64,000 nucleotides of DNA from NCBI GenBank assembly GCA_963828755.1, contig CAWHFY010000011.1:1-64000 (forward strand), given 5' to 3'. Every line of letters starts with the position of its first letter. Positions within the stretch are counted from its first letter, which is position 1. Shown here piece after piece: positions 16,652-25,985 of this stretch. This stretch comes from WHSW01 sp963828755. Lineage in GTDB: Bacteria; Actinomycetota; Thermoleophilia; Solirubrobacterales; 70-9. A program made the translations under genes and the position numbers. The notes beneath the pieces were generated by a model that worked only from the letters and a program-made list of their open reading frames with translations, ran no database searches and was not told the origin of the DNA.

Positions 16652-17980
16652 TCAGGACGACTGAGGCGCGGGCGGGCGCTCGCCGTGAGCGGCCCGCTTC
16701 GCGGCCTCGATCGCATCGGGGTCGTGGAGGTGACATTCGACCTCGACCCCGCCGACCTCGCGGCGCCGTGGCTCGACCCCGTGGTTGAACTCGATCTCCA
16801 CCCCATCGGGCCGGGTCTCGGTGGATGCGACGCCCTTCCAGATCGGGTCGTCGGGCGCGCCTGAGCGCATCGCCTCGAGGACCTCGGCCGCATCCTCGCC
16901 GTGTGGCCCGACCCGGCCGCCAGGGTGGCCTCGAACGAGGGCTCGTCGAGCTGGTCGAGGTCGCCGATCATCTCGCGCTCGCGCTCGTAGTCGCTCTCCT
17001 CGAGCTGCGTCCAGCGCGTCTCCAGCAGCGCACGCAGGTCCCGGCTCTCCCAGCCGCACACCTCGAAAGCCTGCGAGCAGCGCGGGTGGAAGCGGCAGCC
17101 CAGCGGCGGCGAGACGGCATCCGGGATCTCGCCCCGGGGCAGGTCGCGGGGGACGCTGCGGCGCGGGTCGGGCTCGGGGATCGCCTTCAGCAGCGACTGC
17201 GTGTAGGGGTGCTTGGGGTCGGCGTAGATCTGCTCGGCCGGGCCGAGCTCGACGATCCGCCCCAGGTACATGATCGCGATCCGGTCGCAGAAGAACTTCG
17301 CCGTCGCCAGGTCGTGGGTGATGTAGACGTAGGTCAGCTCGAGGTCCGACTTGAGCGCGATCATCAGCTCGAGGATCTTCGCCCGGACGCTCATGTCGAG
17401 CATCGAGACGGGCTCGTCGGCGACCAGGACGTCGGGGCTGAGGATGATCGCGCGGGCGAGCACGGCGCGCTGCTTCTGGCCACCGGAGAGGTCGGTCGGG
17501 TACTTGCTCGCGAACTGCGACGCGGGCGCCAGGCCGACGCGCTCGAGCGCCTCGGCGACGCGCAGGTCGCGGTCGGCTCGGTCGGCAGCGATCCCGTGGA
17601 AGCGAAGCGGATCGCCGATCGCGGCGCCGATCGTCATCGCCGGGTTGAGTGACGCGTGCGGGTCCTGGAAGACGATCTGCAGCCGGCGGCGAAACGCGCG
17701 CATCTCGTCCTCGGCGCGACCGGTGATCTCCTCACCCTCGAGCTTGACGCTGCCGCCGGTCGCCTCGACCAGCCCGAGCAGGGTGCGCCCGAGCGTCGTC
17801 TTGCCGGAGCCCGACTCGCCGACCAGGCCGAGGACCTCGCCGCTTGCGCAGGTCGAAGCTGACCCCGTCGACGGCGGCCACCGAGCCCGACTCGCGGCCG
17901 CGCAGGCGGTCGACGAACGACCCGCGGACCGAGTAGTGGGTGTGCAGGTCGCGGACCTCGATCAGGGCGTCTCCGTCCAT
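16652..17980 (-). CDS. Peptide ABC transporter ATPase (DppF/OppF type), locus 1; two frameshifts
   Basis: ATG 17980 overlaps the stop of the preceding ATPase gene (TGATG). The start (DALIEVRDLHTHYSVRG, VAAVDGVSFDLR) is in one frame. From about 17850 a second frame holds the Walker A region and then RRRLQIVFQDPHASLNP (Q-loop), DLSGGQKQRAVLARA (signature), VLVADEPVSMLD (Walker B) and YVYITHDLATAKF (H-loop), ending with the oligopeptide-specific C-terminus GCRFHPRCSQAFEVC, which binds an Fe-S cluster in relatives. Near 16920 the frame changes again and ends APQSS. It powers import with the DppD-type partner next to it. Confidence 0.85.
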
Positions 17981-19012
17981 CAGGCCTCCTCCGCGATCGC
18001 GATCTCGCCCCGCTCGAGCGGCTCGGTGCCGCCCTCGGGGATCTCGTCGGCCGGGCCGTGCAGCCAGCAGGCGACCCGTTGTCCTCCCGTGGCGCGGACC
18101 TCCGGCGGCTGGCGCTGGTCGCAGACCCGCATCGCGTTCGGACAGCGCGGGTGAAAGCGACAGCCGGGCGGGGGATCGATCAGGTCCGGCGGGGCGCCCG
18201 GGATGTAGTTGAGGCCGGTGGTCTCGAGCGAGATCGTCGAGCGCAGCAGCTCGCGGGTGTAGGGATGGGCGGGCTCGGAGAAGACCTCGCGCGCGTCGCC
18301 CTCCTCGGCGATCCGCCCGGCGTACATGACCGCGACCCGGTCGCAGGCCTCGGCGACGATCCCGAGGTTGTGGGTGATCAGCAGCAGGCCGGTGTCGAAG
18401 TTCTTGCGCAGGTCGGCGAGGATCGCGAGGATCTGCGCCTCGACGATCACGTCGAGCGCCGTCGTCGGCTCGTCGGCGATCAGCAGGCTCGGCTCGAGGA
18501 CCAGCGCCAGGGCGATCATGATCCGCTGGCGCATCCCGCCGGAGAACTCGTGCGGGTACTGCTTGAAGCGGGTCGGCGGGATCCCCATCCTCGCCAGCGT
18601 CTCGAGCGCCCGCTTGCGCATCTCGTCCTTGTCCATGTCCGGGCGGTGGGTGCTCAGCGTCTCGAGGAAGTGGCTCTCGATCGTGTGCAGCGGGTCGAGC
18701 CGCGTCATCGGCTCCTGGAAGATCAGCCCGAGGTCGGGGCCGCGCAGGCCGCGCAGCTCGTCGGCGTCGAGCCCGACCAGGTTGCGGCCCGCAGTAGAGC
18801 ACCTCGCCGGCGACGGCTCGCGTTCTCGGGCAGCAGGCCGAGGATGCCGCGGCCCAGGGTCGACTTGCCGCAGCCGGACTCGCCGACCAGGCCGAGCGTC
18901 TCGCCGTGGCGATCTCGAACGAGATCCCGTCGACCGCGCGCACCGGGTCGCCGCCGGTCCCGTACCAGACCCGCAGATCGCGAACGTCGAGGACGGGGCC
19001 GGGCTCAGTCAC
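17980..19012 (-). CDS. Peptide ABC transporter ATPase (DppD/OppD type), locus 1; several frameshifts
   Basis: It begins at GTG 19012, eight bases inside the upstream permease gene. The N-terminus (VLDVRDLRVWYGTGGDPVRA) is followed by three frame changes near 18907, 18825 and 18795; across them Walker A (GESGCGKSTL) and the Q-loop lead-in (LIFQEP) can still be read. The rest, from MTRLDPLHTI, is intact: EFSGGMRQRIMIALAL, LIADEPTTALDV, LLITHNLGIVAEACD and the C-terminal GCRFHPRCPNAMRVC. All motifs needed for ATP hydrolysis are present if the indels are errors. This is the densest cluster of indels in the window. Confidence 0.82.
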
Positions 19013-19994
19013 GCTCGACCTCCGACATCGCGGTCGCCGCCCGCGGCTCGGCCGGCCCGGCCGGAGGGACCTCGGCGGCGGCCGCCTCGGGGATCTCCGG
19101 CGGATCGATCGGCCGCTCGCGGACCAGCGGGTTGAGGGTGTCGTTGATGCCCTCGCCGACCAGCGTGAAGCCGGTGATCAGGAGCACGATCGCGAGGCCC
19201 GGGAAGAGCCCGGTCCACCAGATCCCCGCGCCCGCGTCGTCGATCGCCCGCTGGAGGTCGTAGCCCCACTCCGCGGCCTCGGTCGGCTGGATCCCGTAGC
19301 CGAGGAAGCCGAGTGCCGCCAGGGTCCCGATCGCGTCGGCGGCGTTCAGGGTCGCGATCGCGGGGACGTTCTGGATCACGTTGTAGAAGACGTAGCGGCT
19401 GATGATCGTCCGCCGCGGGGCGCCGAGCGCCCGAGCCGCCTCGACGTAGGACTCCTCGCGGACGCTGATCACGTGGTTGCGGACGACGCGGAAGTACTGG
19501 GGGATGTAGACGATCGTGATCGCGATCGCGGCCGAGAAGATGCCCTGGCCGATTGAGTCGGAGAGCAGGAAGGCGATCACGATCGCCAGCAGGATGTATG
19601 GGAAGGCGAAGAGCGCGTCCATGATCAGCACGAGGCCGCGATCGAGGCGACCGCCGACGTAGCCGGAGATCAGGCCCAGCGGGACGCCCACCAGCAGCGA
19701 CAGCGTGACCGCTACGACCACGACCTCGATCGCTGTTCGCGAGCCCCAGACGATCTTCGAGAGCACGTCCGTCGACTGCACCGTGGTCCCGAACAGGTGC
19801 ATCGAGTCGGGAGCGGACTGCTTCGGGAAGCGGACGCCGTCGGCGCTCACCTGGTCGAAGCCGTAGGGGGCGATCAGGGGGGCGAAGATCGCCAGGATCA
19901 GGAAGAAGGCAACGATCGCGATCCCGCCGATCAGCATCCATTTCGGCAGGCCCCGAGCCTCAGTCATCGGCTTGACCCAGCGTGGGAGGCGCAT
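19005..19994 (-). CDS. Peptide ABC transporter permease (DppC/OppC type), locus 1
   Basis: A 329-aa protein from ATG 19994, overlapping the stop of the DppB-type gene (TGATG). It has an N-terminal OppC-type helix (GGIAIVAFFLILAIFAPLIA), then HLFGTTVQSTDVLSKIVWGS, a family signature for the region before the core, and a five-helix BPD_transp_1 core with the EAA loop (EAARALGAPRRTIISRYVF). It forms the membrane channel with the DppB-type partner. A longer upstream frame exists but runs into the DppB gene, so this start is preferred. Confidence 0.92.
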   Translation of the reverse strand: MRLPRWVKPMTEARGLPKWMLIGGIAIVAFFLILAIFAPLIAPYGFDQVSADGVRFPKQSAPDSMHLFGTTVQSTDVLSKIVWGSRTAIEVVVVAVTLSLLVGVPLGLISGYVGGRLDRGLVLIMDALFAFPYILLAIVIAFLLSDSIGQGIFSAAIAITIVYIPQYFRVVRNHVISVREESYVEAARALGAPRRTIISRYVFYNVIQNVPAIATLNAADAIGTLAALGFLGYGIQPTEAAEWGYDLQRAIDDAGAGIWWTGLFPGLAIVLLITGFTLVGEGINDTLNPLVRERPIDPPEIPEAAAAEVPPAGPAEPRAATAMSEVERD

Positions 19995-21016
19995 CAGTAC
20001 CTCACCCTCGGGTCCACCATCGCGGCGACCATGTCGATCATCACCGAGATCACGACGACGGCGAGCGCGAACACCGTGATGATCCCCTGGACCGCGATGT
20101 AGTCGCGCTCGTCGAGATACCGGATCAGCTCGGCCCCGAGCCCGGGCCAGTTGAACGTCTGCTCGGTGACCACGGCACCGCCGAGCAGGATCGCGAACTG
20201 CAGGCCGGCGATCGTGATCACCGGGACCATCGCGTTGCGGAAGGCGTGGTGGAAGACCACCCGGCGCTCGGAGATGCCGCGCGCCCGCGCCGCCTCGACG
20301 TAGTCGCCCTTCATCGTCTGCAGCAGGTTGACACGGACCAGCCTGATCATCACCCCGCTGACAACGAGGCCCAGGGTGACCGCGGGCAGGATCAGGTGGC
20401 GCACACAGTCCCAAAACGCGTTCCACTGGCCGTGGATCAGCGTGTCGATCAGATAGAAGTGGGTCGTCTTCGAGAGCTCGAAGTCGACGATCGGGCTCGC
20501 TCGGCCCGAGGTGGGTAACCCGAGCGCCGGGGCGATCCAGATCTGGGCCAGGAAGCCGAGGAAGAAGACCGGGGTCGCGTAGATGATGATCCCGAACATC
20601 CGCCCGCTGAAGTCGATCGGCCCGTCGCGGTAGCGCCCGGCTAAGAGCCCGACCGGGATCCCGACCGCGAGCGTGATCATGAACGCCCAGAAGGTCAGCT
20701 CGACGGTGGCGCTGCCGTTCTCGACGAGGATCGACGTGACCGTGCGGTTGTCGGTCAGGGTCGTGCCGAGGTCGAGCGTGAACACGTCGCCGAGGTACTC
20801 GACGTACTGCTCGAGGATCGGCTTGTCGAAGCCCGCCGCGTGGCGGCGCTGATCGAGCTCCTCCTGCGAGAGCCGGCCGCCGAGCGCCGACTGGATCGGG
20901 TCGCCCGGGGCCACCCGCATCAGCAGGAAGACCATCGTCAGCAGGATGAGGACGGTCGGCAGCGCGAGCGCCAGGCGCGTCAGCGCGTAGCGGCGCAGGG
21001 AGGTGCCGTGGCTCAT
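19994..21016 (-). CDS. Peptide ABC transporter permease (DppB/OppB type), locus 1
   Basis: 340 aa. The N-terminal OppB signature (YALTRLALALPTVLILLTMV, FLLMRVAPGDP) and the core with the EAA motif (EAARARGISERRVVFHHAFR) and NWPGLGAELIRYLDERDY are all intact; the C-terminus DMVAAMVDPRVRY is typical. With DppC it forms the pore for oligopeptides or related solutes. It lies 132 bp downstream of the SBP gene, with a hairpin in the gap, and its last bases overlap the next permease gene. Confidence 0.93.
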   Translation of the reverse strand: MSHGTSLRRYALTRLALALPTVLILLTMVFLLMRVAPGDPIQSALGGRLSQEELDQRRHAAGFDKPILEQYVEYLGDVFTLDLGTTLTDNRTVTSILVENGSATVELTFWAFMITLAVGIPVGLLAGRYRDGPIDFSGRMFGIIIYATPVFFLGFLAQIWIAPALGLPTSGRASPIVDFELSKTTHFYLIDTLIHGQWNAFWDCVRHLILPAVTLGLVVSGVMIRLVRVNLLQTMKGDYVEAARARGISERRVVFHHAFRNAMVPVITIAGLQFAILLGGAVVTEQTFNWPGLGAELIRYLDERDYIAVQGIITVFALAVVVISVMIDMVAAMVDPRVRY

Positions 21017-21035
21017 GGGCTCGTCACTCGCCCCT

Positions 21036-21085
21036 CGTCACTCGTCTTTCGACGTGTGGTTGCGGACGACGAGCGACGAGTGACG
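21036..21085. repeat. 11-bp inverted repeat between SBP and permease genes
   Basis: CGTCACTCGTC (21036-21046) is repeated in inverted form at 21075-21085, with a 28-base loop. A partial direct copy, CGTCACTCG, lies at 21022-21030. In such operons a hairpin after the binding-protein gene often lowers permease expression relative to the binding protein by partial termination or RNA stabilisation. That role is inferred. Confidence 0.5.
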
Positions 21086-21148
21086 GAAGCCCCGACCGCA
21101 CCCGGAGGCCGAGGGCCCCCGCGCGCGGTCGAAACGCAACTTCGCTGC

Positions 21149-22721
21149 CTAATCCTTCGTAATCAGCCAGAACCGGAAGATGAACGCCGGGTCGAAGGTG
21201 TCCTCGACCCCGTTGACCCCGTCGCGGACTCCGGCGACCTGGTCGCCCTCCCAGATCGGGATGTTCGGCGCGTCCTCGGCCGAGATCTGCTGGATCTTCT
21301 CGAACGCCGCCTGGCGGGTGGCATCGTCGGTCGACGCCTTCTCCTCGGCGAGCAGCTTCTGAATCTCCGGGTTGTCGTAGTGGATGTTCAGGAAGCTGGT
21401 GTTGGACAGGAAGTTGCCGACGTAGTCGTCCGGATCCGGGTAGTCCGGGAACCAGCCGAGCTGGTAGGTCGGGTACTTGTCGGTGAACGCGGCCTCCGAG
21501 TACTGGTTCCACTCGGTCGACTTCAGGGTCACGTCGAACAGACCCGATTCGTCGAGCTGGCGCTTGATCTCGGCGTACTCGTCGCCGGAGGACGGGCCGT
21601 AGTGCGACGGCGTCCACCAGACCTCGAGCGGCACCGGCGTCTTGACGCCGGCGTCGTCGAGGATGCTGCTTCGCGGCGTCGACGTCCGGGGACTCGCCGT
21701 ACTTGTCCTTGAACGCATCGGTGTGGAACGGGAGGCTCGCCGGGATCATCGAGTACAGCGGCTTGACGGTGCCGTTGTAGACGTTGTCGACGATCGACTG
21801 GCGGTCGATCGTCTGCGCCACGGCCTGGCGGATCGCCGTCTTCTGGGCGTCGTCGTCGCCGGGCTGCAGGTCGAGGTTGAAGTTGAGGTAACGGATCTCC
21901 GCGCCCTCGCCCTGGACCACGTTGACACCGTCGGCCGACTTCAGGTCCTCGAGGTCGGTCGGCGAGAGGCTGCGGTAGGCGACGTCGACGTCACCCGACT
22001 CGACCGCCAGCTTCAGGGCCGAAGCCTTGTCGAAGTACTGGATGATCGCCGTGTTGGTCTGTGCCGGATCCTCGCCGTTGTACTGGTCGTTGGCCTGGAG
22101 CACGGTCTGCTGGCCGGGCTCGTACTGCTCGACCGTGTAGCGGCCGGAGCCGATCACGGACCCGTCGTCCTGGAGCTTGTCGGCCGGGAACGTGTCCGAC
22201 GGGACGATCGCGAACGAGGCGGTCGCCAGCACCGAGGGCCAGGTCGCGTCCGGCTCGGAGAGGTGGAAGACGACCGTGTCCTTGTCCGGGGCCTCGACGC
22301 TCTTCATGTTCGCGAGCAGCGAGGAGGCGCCGTTGGGATCGGCGATCTTGACGTTGCGCTCGAACGAGAAGACGACGTCCTCGGCGTCCAACGTGGAGCC
22401 GTCGGAGAAGACGCCGTCGCTGCGCATCTTGCACTCGTAGGTGACGTCGTCCTGGAAGTCACACGACTCGGCCGCCTCGGGAACCGGCTTCGTCTCGCCG
22501 GGCGGGAACTGGACCAGGTTCTGGTAGACGTTGTAGATCACGTCGTAGGAGGGGAGGTCGTAGGCGCCCGCCGGGTCGAAGCTGATCGGCTGGTCGGTGG
22601 TGCCGCGGATGATCGTGTCCGAGCTGCCTCCGCTCGAGCCCGAGTCGCTGCCGCAGGCGGCGAGGCTGACGCCGAGCGCGGCGGTTGCGAAGAGGACGGC
22701 CAAGGTCCGACTGAAGCGCAT
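21149..22721 (-). CDS. Peptide ABC transporter solute-binding lipoprotein (family 5), locus 1; one frameshift
   Basis: Start ATG 22721 with GGGAG upstream. It has a lipoprotein signal with Cys23 (LGVSLAAC). SBP family 5 motifs: PISFDPAGAYDLPSYDVIYN, LDAEDVVFSFERNV, GSGRYTVEQYEPGQQ, AVAQTIDRQSIVDNVYNGTV. The frame changes near 21665 after DVDAAK and continues DDAGVKTPVPLEVWW to a stop at 21149. Together about 524 aa, the normal length. As first gene of locus 1 it should define the substrate (peptides, or other family 5 ligands). The genes for the two permeases and two ATPases follow on the same strand. Confidence 0.88.
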
Positions 22722-22814
22722 GTGATCTCCCGTATTCGTGCCGCCTGCAGCGGCGATCTCTCTCGGGCGCCAGCGTAGCCCAACCGGGGCGCATCGCGCC
22801 GCGCGGGACGGCGC

Positions 22815-22859
22815 CGAAAGTCGCCCTGCACCCGCGATCCGTGTCTTAGGCGACTTTCG
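22815..22859. terminator. 11-bp inverted repeat at the 3' end of the DUF559 gene
   Basis: CGAAAGTCGCC (22815-22825) is the exact inverted copy of GGCGACTTTCG (22849-22859), with a 23-base loop. It spans the stop codon of the DUF559 gene (22846-22848), so it can act as a terminator. Its right arm is also part of a longer repeat that recurs at the gene's 5' end (see the repeat entries). Confidence 0.55.
22839..22859 (+). repeat. Left copy of a 21-bp near-identical direct repeat flanking the DUF559 gene
   Basis: This 21-bp stretch matches 23780-23800 at 19 of 21 positions, in the same orientation (differences at the 9th and 12th base). It covers the last codons and stop of the DUF559 gene. Confidence 0.6.
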
Positions 22860-23808
22860 AGTGACCCGGACGCGGGGCGCCGGCGGCCTCGACGCGCGCC
22901 ACCGTGGCGCGCGGGCGTCGAACGGCCTGGTCCCAGGTGACGCGTAGGACCCGCTCGCCATGCGCCTCGAGCAGGGCCTGGCGCTCGGCGTCGTCGTCGC
23001 GGCCGACCGGCTGATCATGCCAAGCGGCGCCATCCGCCTCCACGGTCAGCCGTACCTCAGGCCAGCGGAAGTCGGGGATGATCCGACGGTCGCCGATCGT
23101 GATCGGGACGTTGACATCGGGGTGCTCGAAGCCCGCGCGCAGCAACAGGTCCAGGACGATGTCCTCGAGCACGGTGCGGGTTCCGGCGGGCCCGCTGGCG
23201 ATGATCGAACGCAGGCGCTTCGAGCCGCGGCGCGGTCCGAGGTGCTCGATCAGGGCGATCAGTTTGGGCAACGTGACCAGCCGCTTGCCTTGCGCGCGTC
23301 TGACCGCCTGCCGCAAAGCCGCGAAGCCGAGGACGGCGGCCAGATCGATCAGCGTCCGCGCCGCCGAGGTGACCGGTACGTCGCGCTCAACCGCGATCTG
23401 GTCGGGCTCGAGCAGGCGCGAGCGATGGACCACGACTCCGGCCACCGCTCGCGTCCCGGGGCCCGGAATCGTCACCTCGACCGGCGCTCGGTACTCGAGA
23501 ACGCCCCACAACTCTCCGGCCGCCCGATGACTCAACACCGCCGCCGGGCCGCATGCCTTCACCGCCGCCAGCCAAGTCGGCTCCGGCGCCGGTGCGAGCC
23601 AGCCCACCACGTAGACGCCGCGGTGTACGCGCCGCAGCCACCCTTGCCGGACTCGGCGCGCGATCCCCTCGCGGCTGAGCCCGCAGGCGATCAGCTCGGC
23701 GCGGGTGAACACGCCCCAGCGCCCGGGCGCGCGCCGCGCGATCAGCTCCTCCGGCCGAGTGTCGTCGGCGACCCGGCTCCCGTGTCTCAGACGACTTTCG
23801 GCGGGCAT
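22846..23808 (-). CDS. AbiEi-like N-domain plus DUF559 (Vsr-like endonuclease fold) protein
   Basis: 320 aa. The N-terminal ~60 residues (ARRAPGRWGVFTRAELIACG, GIARRVRQGWLRRVHRGVYV) form the winged-helix domain seen in AbiEi-type antitoxins. The middle (LSHRAAGELWGVLEY, VTSAARTLIDLAAVLG) is typical of the same family. The C-terminal part (LLLRAGFEHPDVNV, IIPDFRWPEVRLTVEADGAA, ERQALLEAHGERVLRVTWDQ) is DUF559, related to Vsr/PD-(D/E)xK nucleases, with D-x(n)-E-x-D as likely metal ligands. These proteins are multicopy in many actinobacteria; their role is not established. No toxin partner is adjacent. It is inserted between two peptide-transport loci and flanked by 21-bp repeats, which hints at mobility. 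Confidence 0.85.
   Translation of the reverse strand: MPAESRLRHGSRVADDTRPEELIARRAPGRWGVFTRAELIACGLSREGIARRVRQGWLRRVHRGVYVVGWLAPAPEPTWLAAVKACGPAAVLSHRAAGELWGVLEYRAPVEVTIPGPGTRAVAGVVVHRSRLLEPDQIAVERDVPVTSAARTLIDLAAVLGFAALRQAVRRAQGKRLVTLPKLIALIEHLGPRRGSKRLRSIIASGPAGTRTVLEDIVLDLLLRAGFEHPDVNVPITIGDRRIIPDFRWPEVRLTVEADGAAWHDQPVGRDDDAERQALLEAHGERVLRVTWDQAVRRPRATVARVEAAGAPRPGHSKVA
23780..23800 (+). repeat. Right copy of the 21-bp direct repeat flanking the DUF559 gene
   Basis: It matches 22839-22859 at 19 of 21 positions and lies over the first codons of the DUF559 gene. The pair could be a target-site duplication that has drifted, or a recurring motif tied to this gene family. Confidence 0.6.
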
Positions 23809-23889
23809 GGAGGCGAGTCTCCGCCGCGCGGGCGCGCGCGTGGCGCGCAGAGTGGGTCGAGCGGCGCGCGCCGGTGTGGCGGAGCGCGC

Positions 23890-24948
23890 CTAGGCCGAGG
23901 CGGTGGCGGGGACCGCGGGGTCCGGGCGCCCGACCGGGTGGTGGCAGGCGGCCCAGTGGCCGTTCCCGTAGTCGATCAGCTGCGGCTCGAGCTCCGAGCA
24001 GATCTCGGTCGCGCTCGGGCAGCGCGGATGGAATCGACACCCCGACGGCGGGTTCGCGGGGCTCGGCACGTCGCCCTCGAGCACGATCTGCTCCCGTGCG
24101 GCGTTCGCGCGTGGGTCCGGAATCGGCACCGCCGACAGCAGCGAGACCGTGTACGGGTGGATCGGCTTTTCGTAGACCGCGTCCGCGGGCCCGATCTCGA
24201 CGATCTTGCCCAGGTACATGACCGCGATCCGGTCGGCGACGTGGCGGACGACGCTGAGGTCGTGGGCAACGAACAGGTAGGTGAGCTCGAATTCGTCCTG
24301 GATGTCCTCGAGCAGGTTGATGATCTGCGCCTGGATCGAGACGTCGAGTGCCGAGACCGGCTCGTCGGCGATGATCAGCTTCGGGTTCAGCGACAGCGCC
24401 CTCGCGATCCCGATCCGCTGGCGCTGGCCGCCCGAGAACTCATGCGGAAAGCGGTTGTAGTGTTCGGGGTTGAGCCCGACGCGCTCGAGCAGCACGCGAA
24501 CCGCGTCGCGAACGCCGCGGCGGTCGACGATCCCGTGCAGGCGCATCGGGTCGCCGACGATCTGAGCGACGCGCTTGCGCGGGTTGAGCGACGCGTATGG
24601 GTCCTGGAACACCATCTGCATCTGCGAGCGCAGCCCCCGGGACTCCTTGCTCGAGAGCCCGGTGATCTCGTGGCCATCGAAGCGCACCGAGCCCGAGGTC
24701 GGCTTGATCAACTGGAGGACCGAGCGGGCGAGCGTCGACTTTCCGCATCCCGATTCGCCGACGAGACCAAGGGTCTCGCCGCGCTTGATCGAGAACGAGA
24801 CGTCGTCGACGGCCTGCACCGCTCCGATCTGCTTGTCGAACAGGATCCCGGCCTTGATCGGGAAGTACTTGACCAGGTGTTCGACCTCGAGGATCGGGGC
24901 CTCGCCGGGCTCGGCGCCGGGCACGACGGCGGTCGCCTCGGCGCTCAC
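23890..24948 (-). CDS. Peptide ABC transporter ATPase (DppF/OppF type), locus 2
   Basis: 352 aa from GTG 24948, which overlaps the stop of the DppD-type gene (GTGA). Motifs: HLVKYFPIKAGILFDKQIGA, a start typical of DppF; Walker A GESGCGKSTL; Q-loop MVFQDPYASLNPRKRV; signature EFSGGQRQRIGIARAL; Walker B LIIADEPVSALDV; H-loop VAHDLSVVRHVAD; and the C-terminal SGCRFHPRCPSATEIC. A longer upstream frame lacks family resemblance, so the overlapping GTG is preferred. It is the last gene of locus 2; no frameshift. Confidence 0.93.
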   Translation of the reverse strand: MSAEATAVVPGAEPGEAPILEVEHLVKYFPIKAGILFDKQIGAVQAVDDVSFSIKRGETLGLVGESGCGKSTLARSVLQLIKPTSGSVRFDGHEITGLSSKESRGLRSQMQMVFQDPYASLNPRKRVAQIVGDPMRLHGIVDRRGVRDAVRVLLERVGLNPEHYNRFPHEFSGGQRQRIGIARALSLNPKLIIADEPVSALDVSIQAQIINLLEDIQDEFELTYLFVAHDLSVVRHVADRIAVMYLGKIVEIGPADAVYEKPIHPYTVSLLSAVPIPDPRANAAREQIVLEGDVPSPANPPSGCRFHPRCPSATEICSELEPQLIDYGNGHWAACHHPVGRPDPAVPATASA

Positions 24949-25985
24949 GCCGCCGGCTCCTCGAGCCCGATCTCGCCGGAGCTCACAACCCGCAGGGTGC
25001 GCTTCTGGTCGGGCAGCAGCCAGCAGCGATCGGTGTGGCCGCGCTCGGGTATCCGCTCCTCGAGCAGGGGCTCCTCGGTGCAGCGGTTGAAGGCGTGCGG
25101 ACAGCGGGACCGGAACGAACAACCCTTCGGCAGCGCGATCAGCGACGGCGGCTGACCCGCGATCTGAGCGAGGCGCGCCGTGTGCGGGCGGTCGATCCGT
25201 GTCAGCGAGCCGAGCAGGCCCCAGGTGTAGGGATGTTGCGGGTCGTAGAAAATCTGGTCGAGGGTGCCGGACTCCACCGCGCGCCCGGCGTACATCACCA
25301 TCACCCGGTCGGCGACCTCGGCGATCACCCCGAGGTCGTGGGTGATCATGATCACCGCCATCCCGAACTCCTCGCGCAGCCGCTCGATCAGCCTCAGGAT
25401 CTGGGCTTGGGTGGTGACGTCCAGCGCGGTTGTCGGCTCGTCGGCGATCAGCAGCTTCGGGTCGTTGGTGAGCGCCATCGCGATCATCGCCCGCTGGCGC
25501 ATGCCGCCGGAGAACTCGTGCGGGTACTCACCGGCGCGCCGCTCGGCGTCCGGGATCCCGACCAGGCCGAGCAGCTCCACCGCGCGCGCCATCGCCGCCT
25601 TGTCGTCGACATCCTGATGCACCTGGATTGCCTCGACCAGCTGCTTGCCGACTTTGTAGAAGGGATGCAGGGAGGAGAGCGGATCCTGGAAGATCATCGA
25701 GATCTGGCTACCGCGGATCGCGCGTAGGTCGTGCTCGGAGAGGTCGATCAGGTCCTGGCCCTCGAACGAGATCCGGCCCGAGATCTTCGCGTTCGAGGCG
25801 CGGGTGAGCCCGAGGATGGTCATGTTGGCGACGCTCTTGCCGGAGCCCGATTCGCCGACGATCCCGAGCATCTCGCCGCGGTGGACGTCGAAAGAGACGC
25901 CGTCGACGGCCTTGACCAGGCCCTCGTCGGTGTCGAAGGCAACCTCGAGGTTCTCGATCCGCAGCAGCGGTTCGGCGGCGCTCAT
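24945..25985 (-). CDS. Peptide ABC transporter ATPase (DppD/OppD type), locus 2
   Basis: 346 aa from ATG 25985, overlapping the permease stop (ATGA). Motifs: LRIENLEVAFDTDEG, Walker A GESGSGKSV, Q-loop MIFQDPLSSLHPFYKVG, signature EFSGGMRQRAMIAMAL, Walker B LLIADEPTTALDV, H-loop MITHDLGVIAEVADR, and C-terminal GCSFRSRCPHAFNRC. Intact. It pairs with the DppF-type ATPase next to it to power the locus 2 importer. Confidence 0.93.
   Translation of the reverse strand: MSAAEPLLRIENLEVAFDTDEGLVKAVDGVSFDVHRGEMLGIVGESGSGKSVANMTILGLTRASNAKISGRISFEGQDLIDLSEHDLRAIRGSQISMIFQDPLSSLHPFYKVGKQLVEAIQVHQDVDDKAAMARAVELLGLVGIPDAERRAGEYPHEFSGGMRQRAMIAMALTNDPKLLIADEPTTALDVTTQAQILRLIERLREEFGMAVIMITHDLGVIAEVADRVMVMYAGRAVESGTLDQIFYDPQHPYTWGLLGSLTRIDRPHTARLAQIAGQPPSLIALPKGCSFRSRCPHAFNRCTEEPLLEERIPERGHTDRCWLLPDQKRTLRVVSSGEIGLEEPAA

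Noticed and set aside
22960..25155. 731-codon plus-strand frame across the DUF559 and ATPase genes
   Set aside because: It runs antisense through two unrelated genes with clear motifs, which is a sign of a chance frame.
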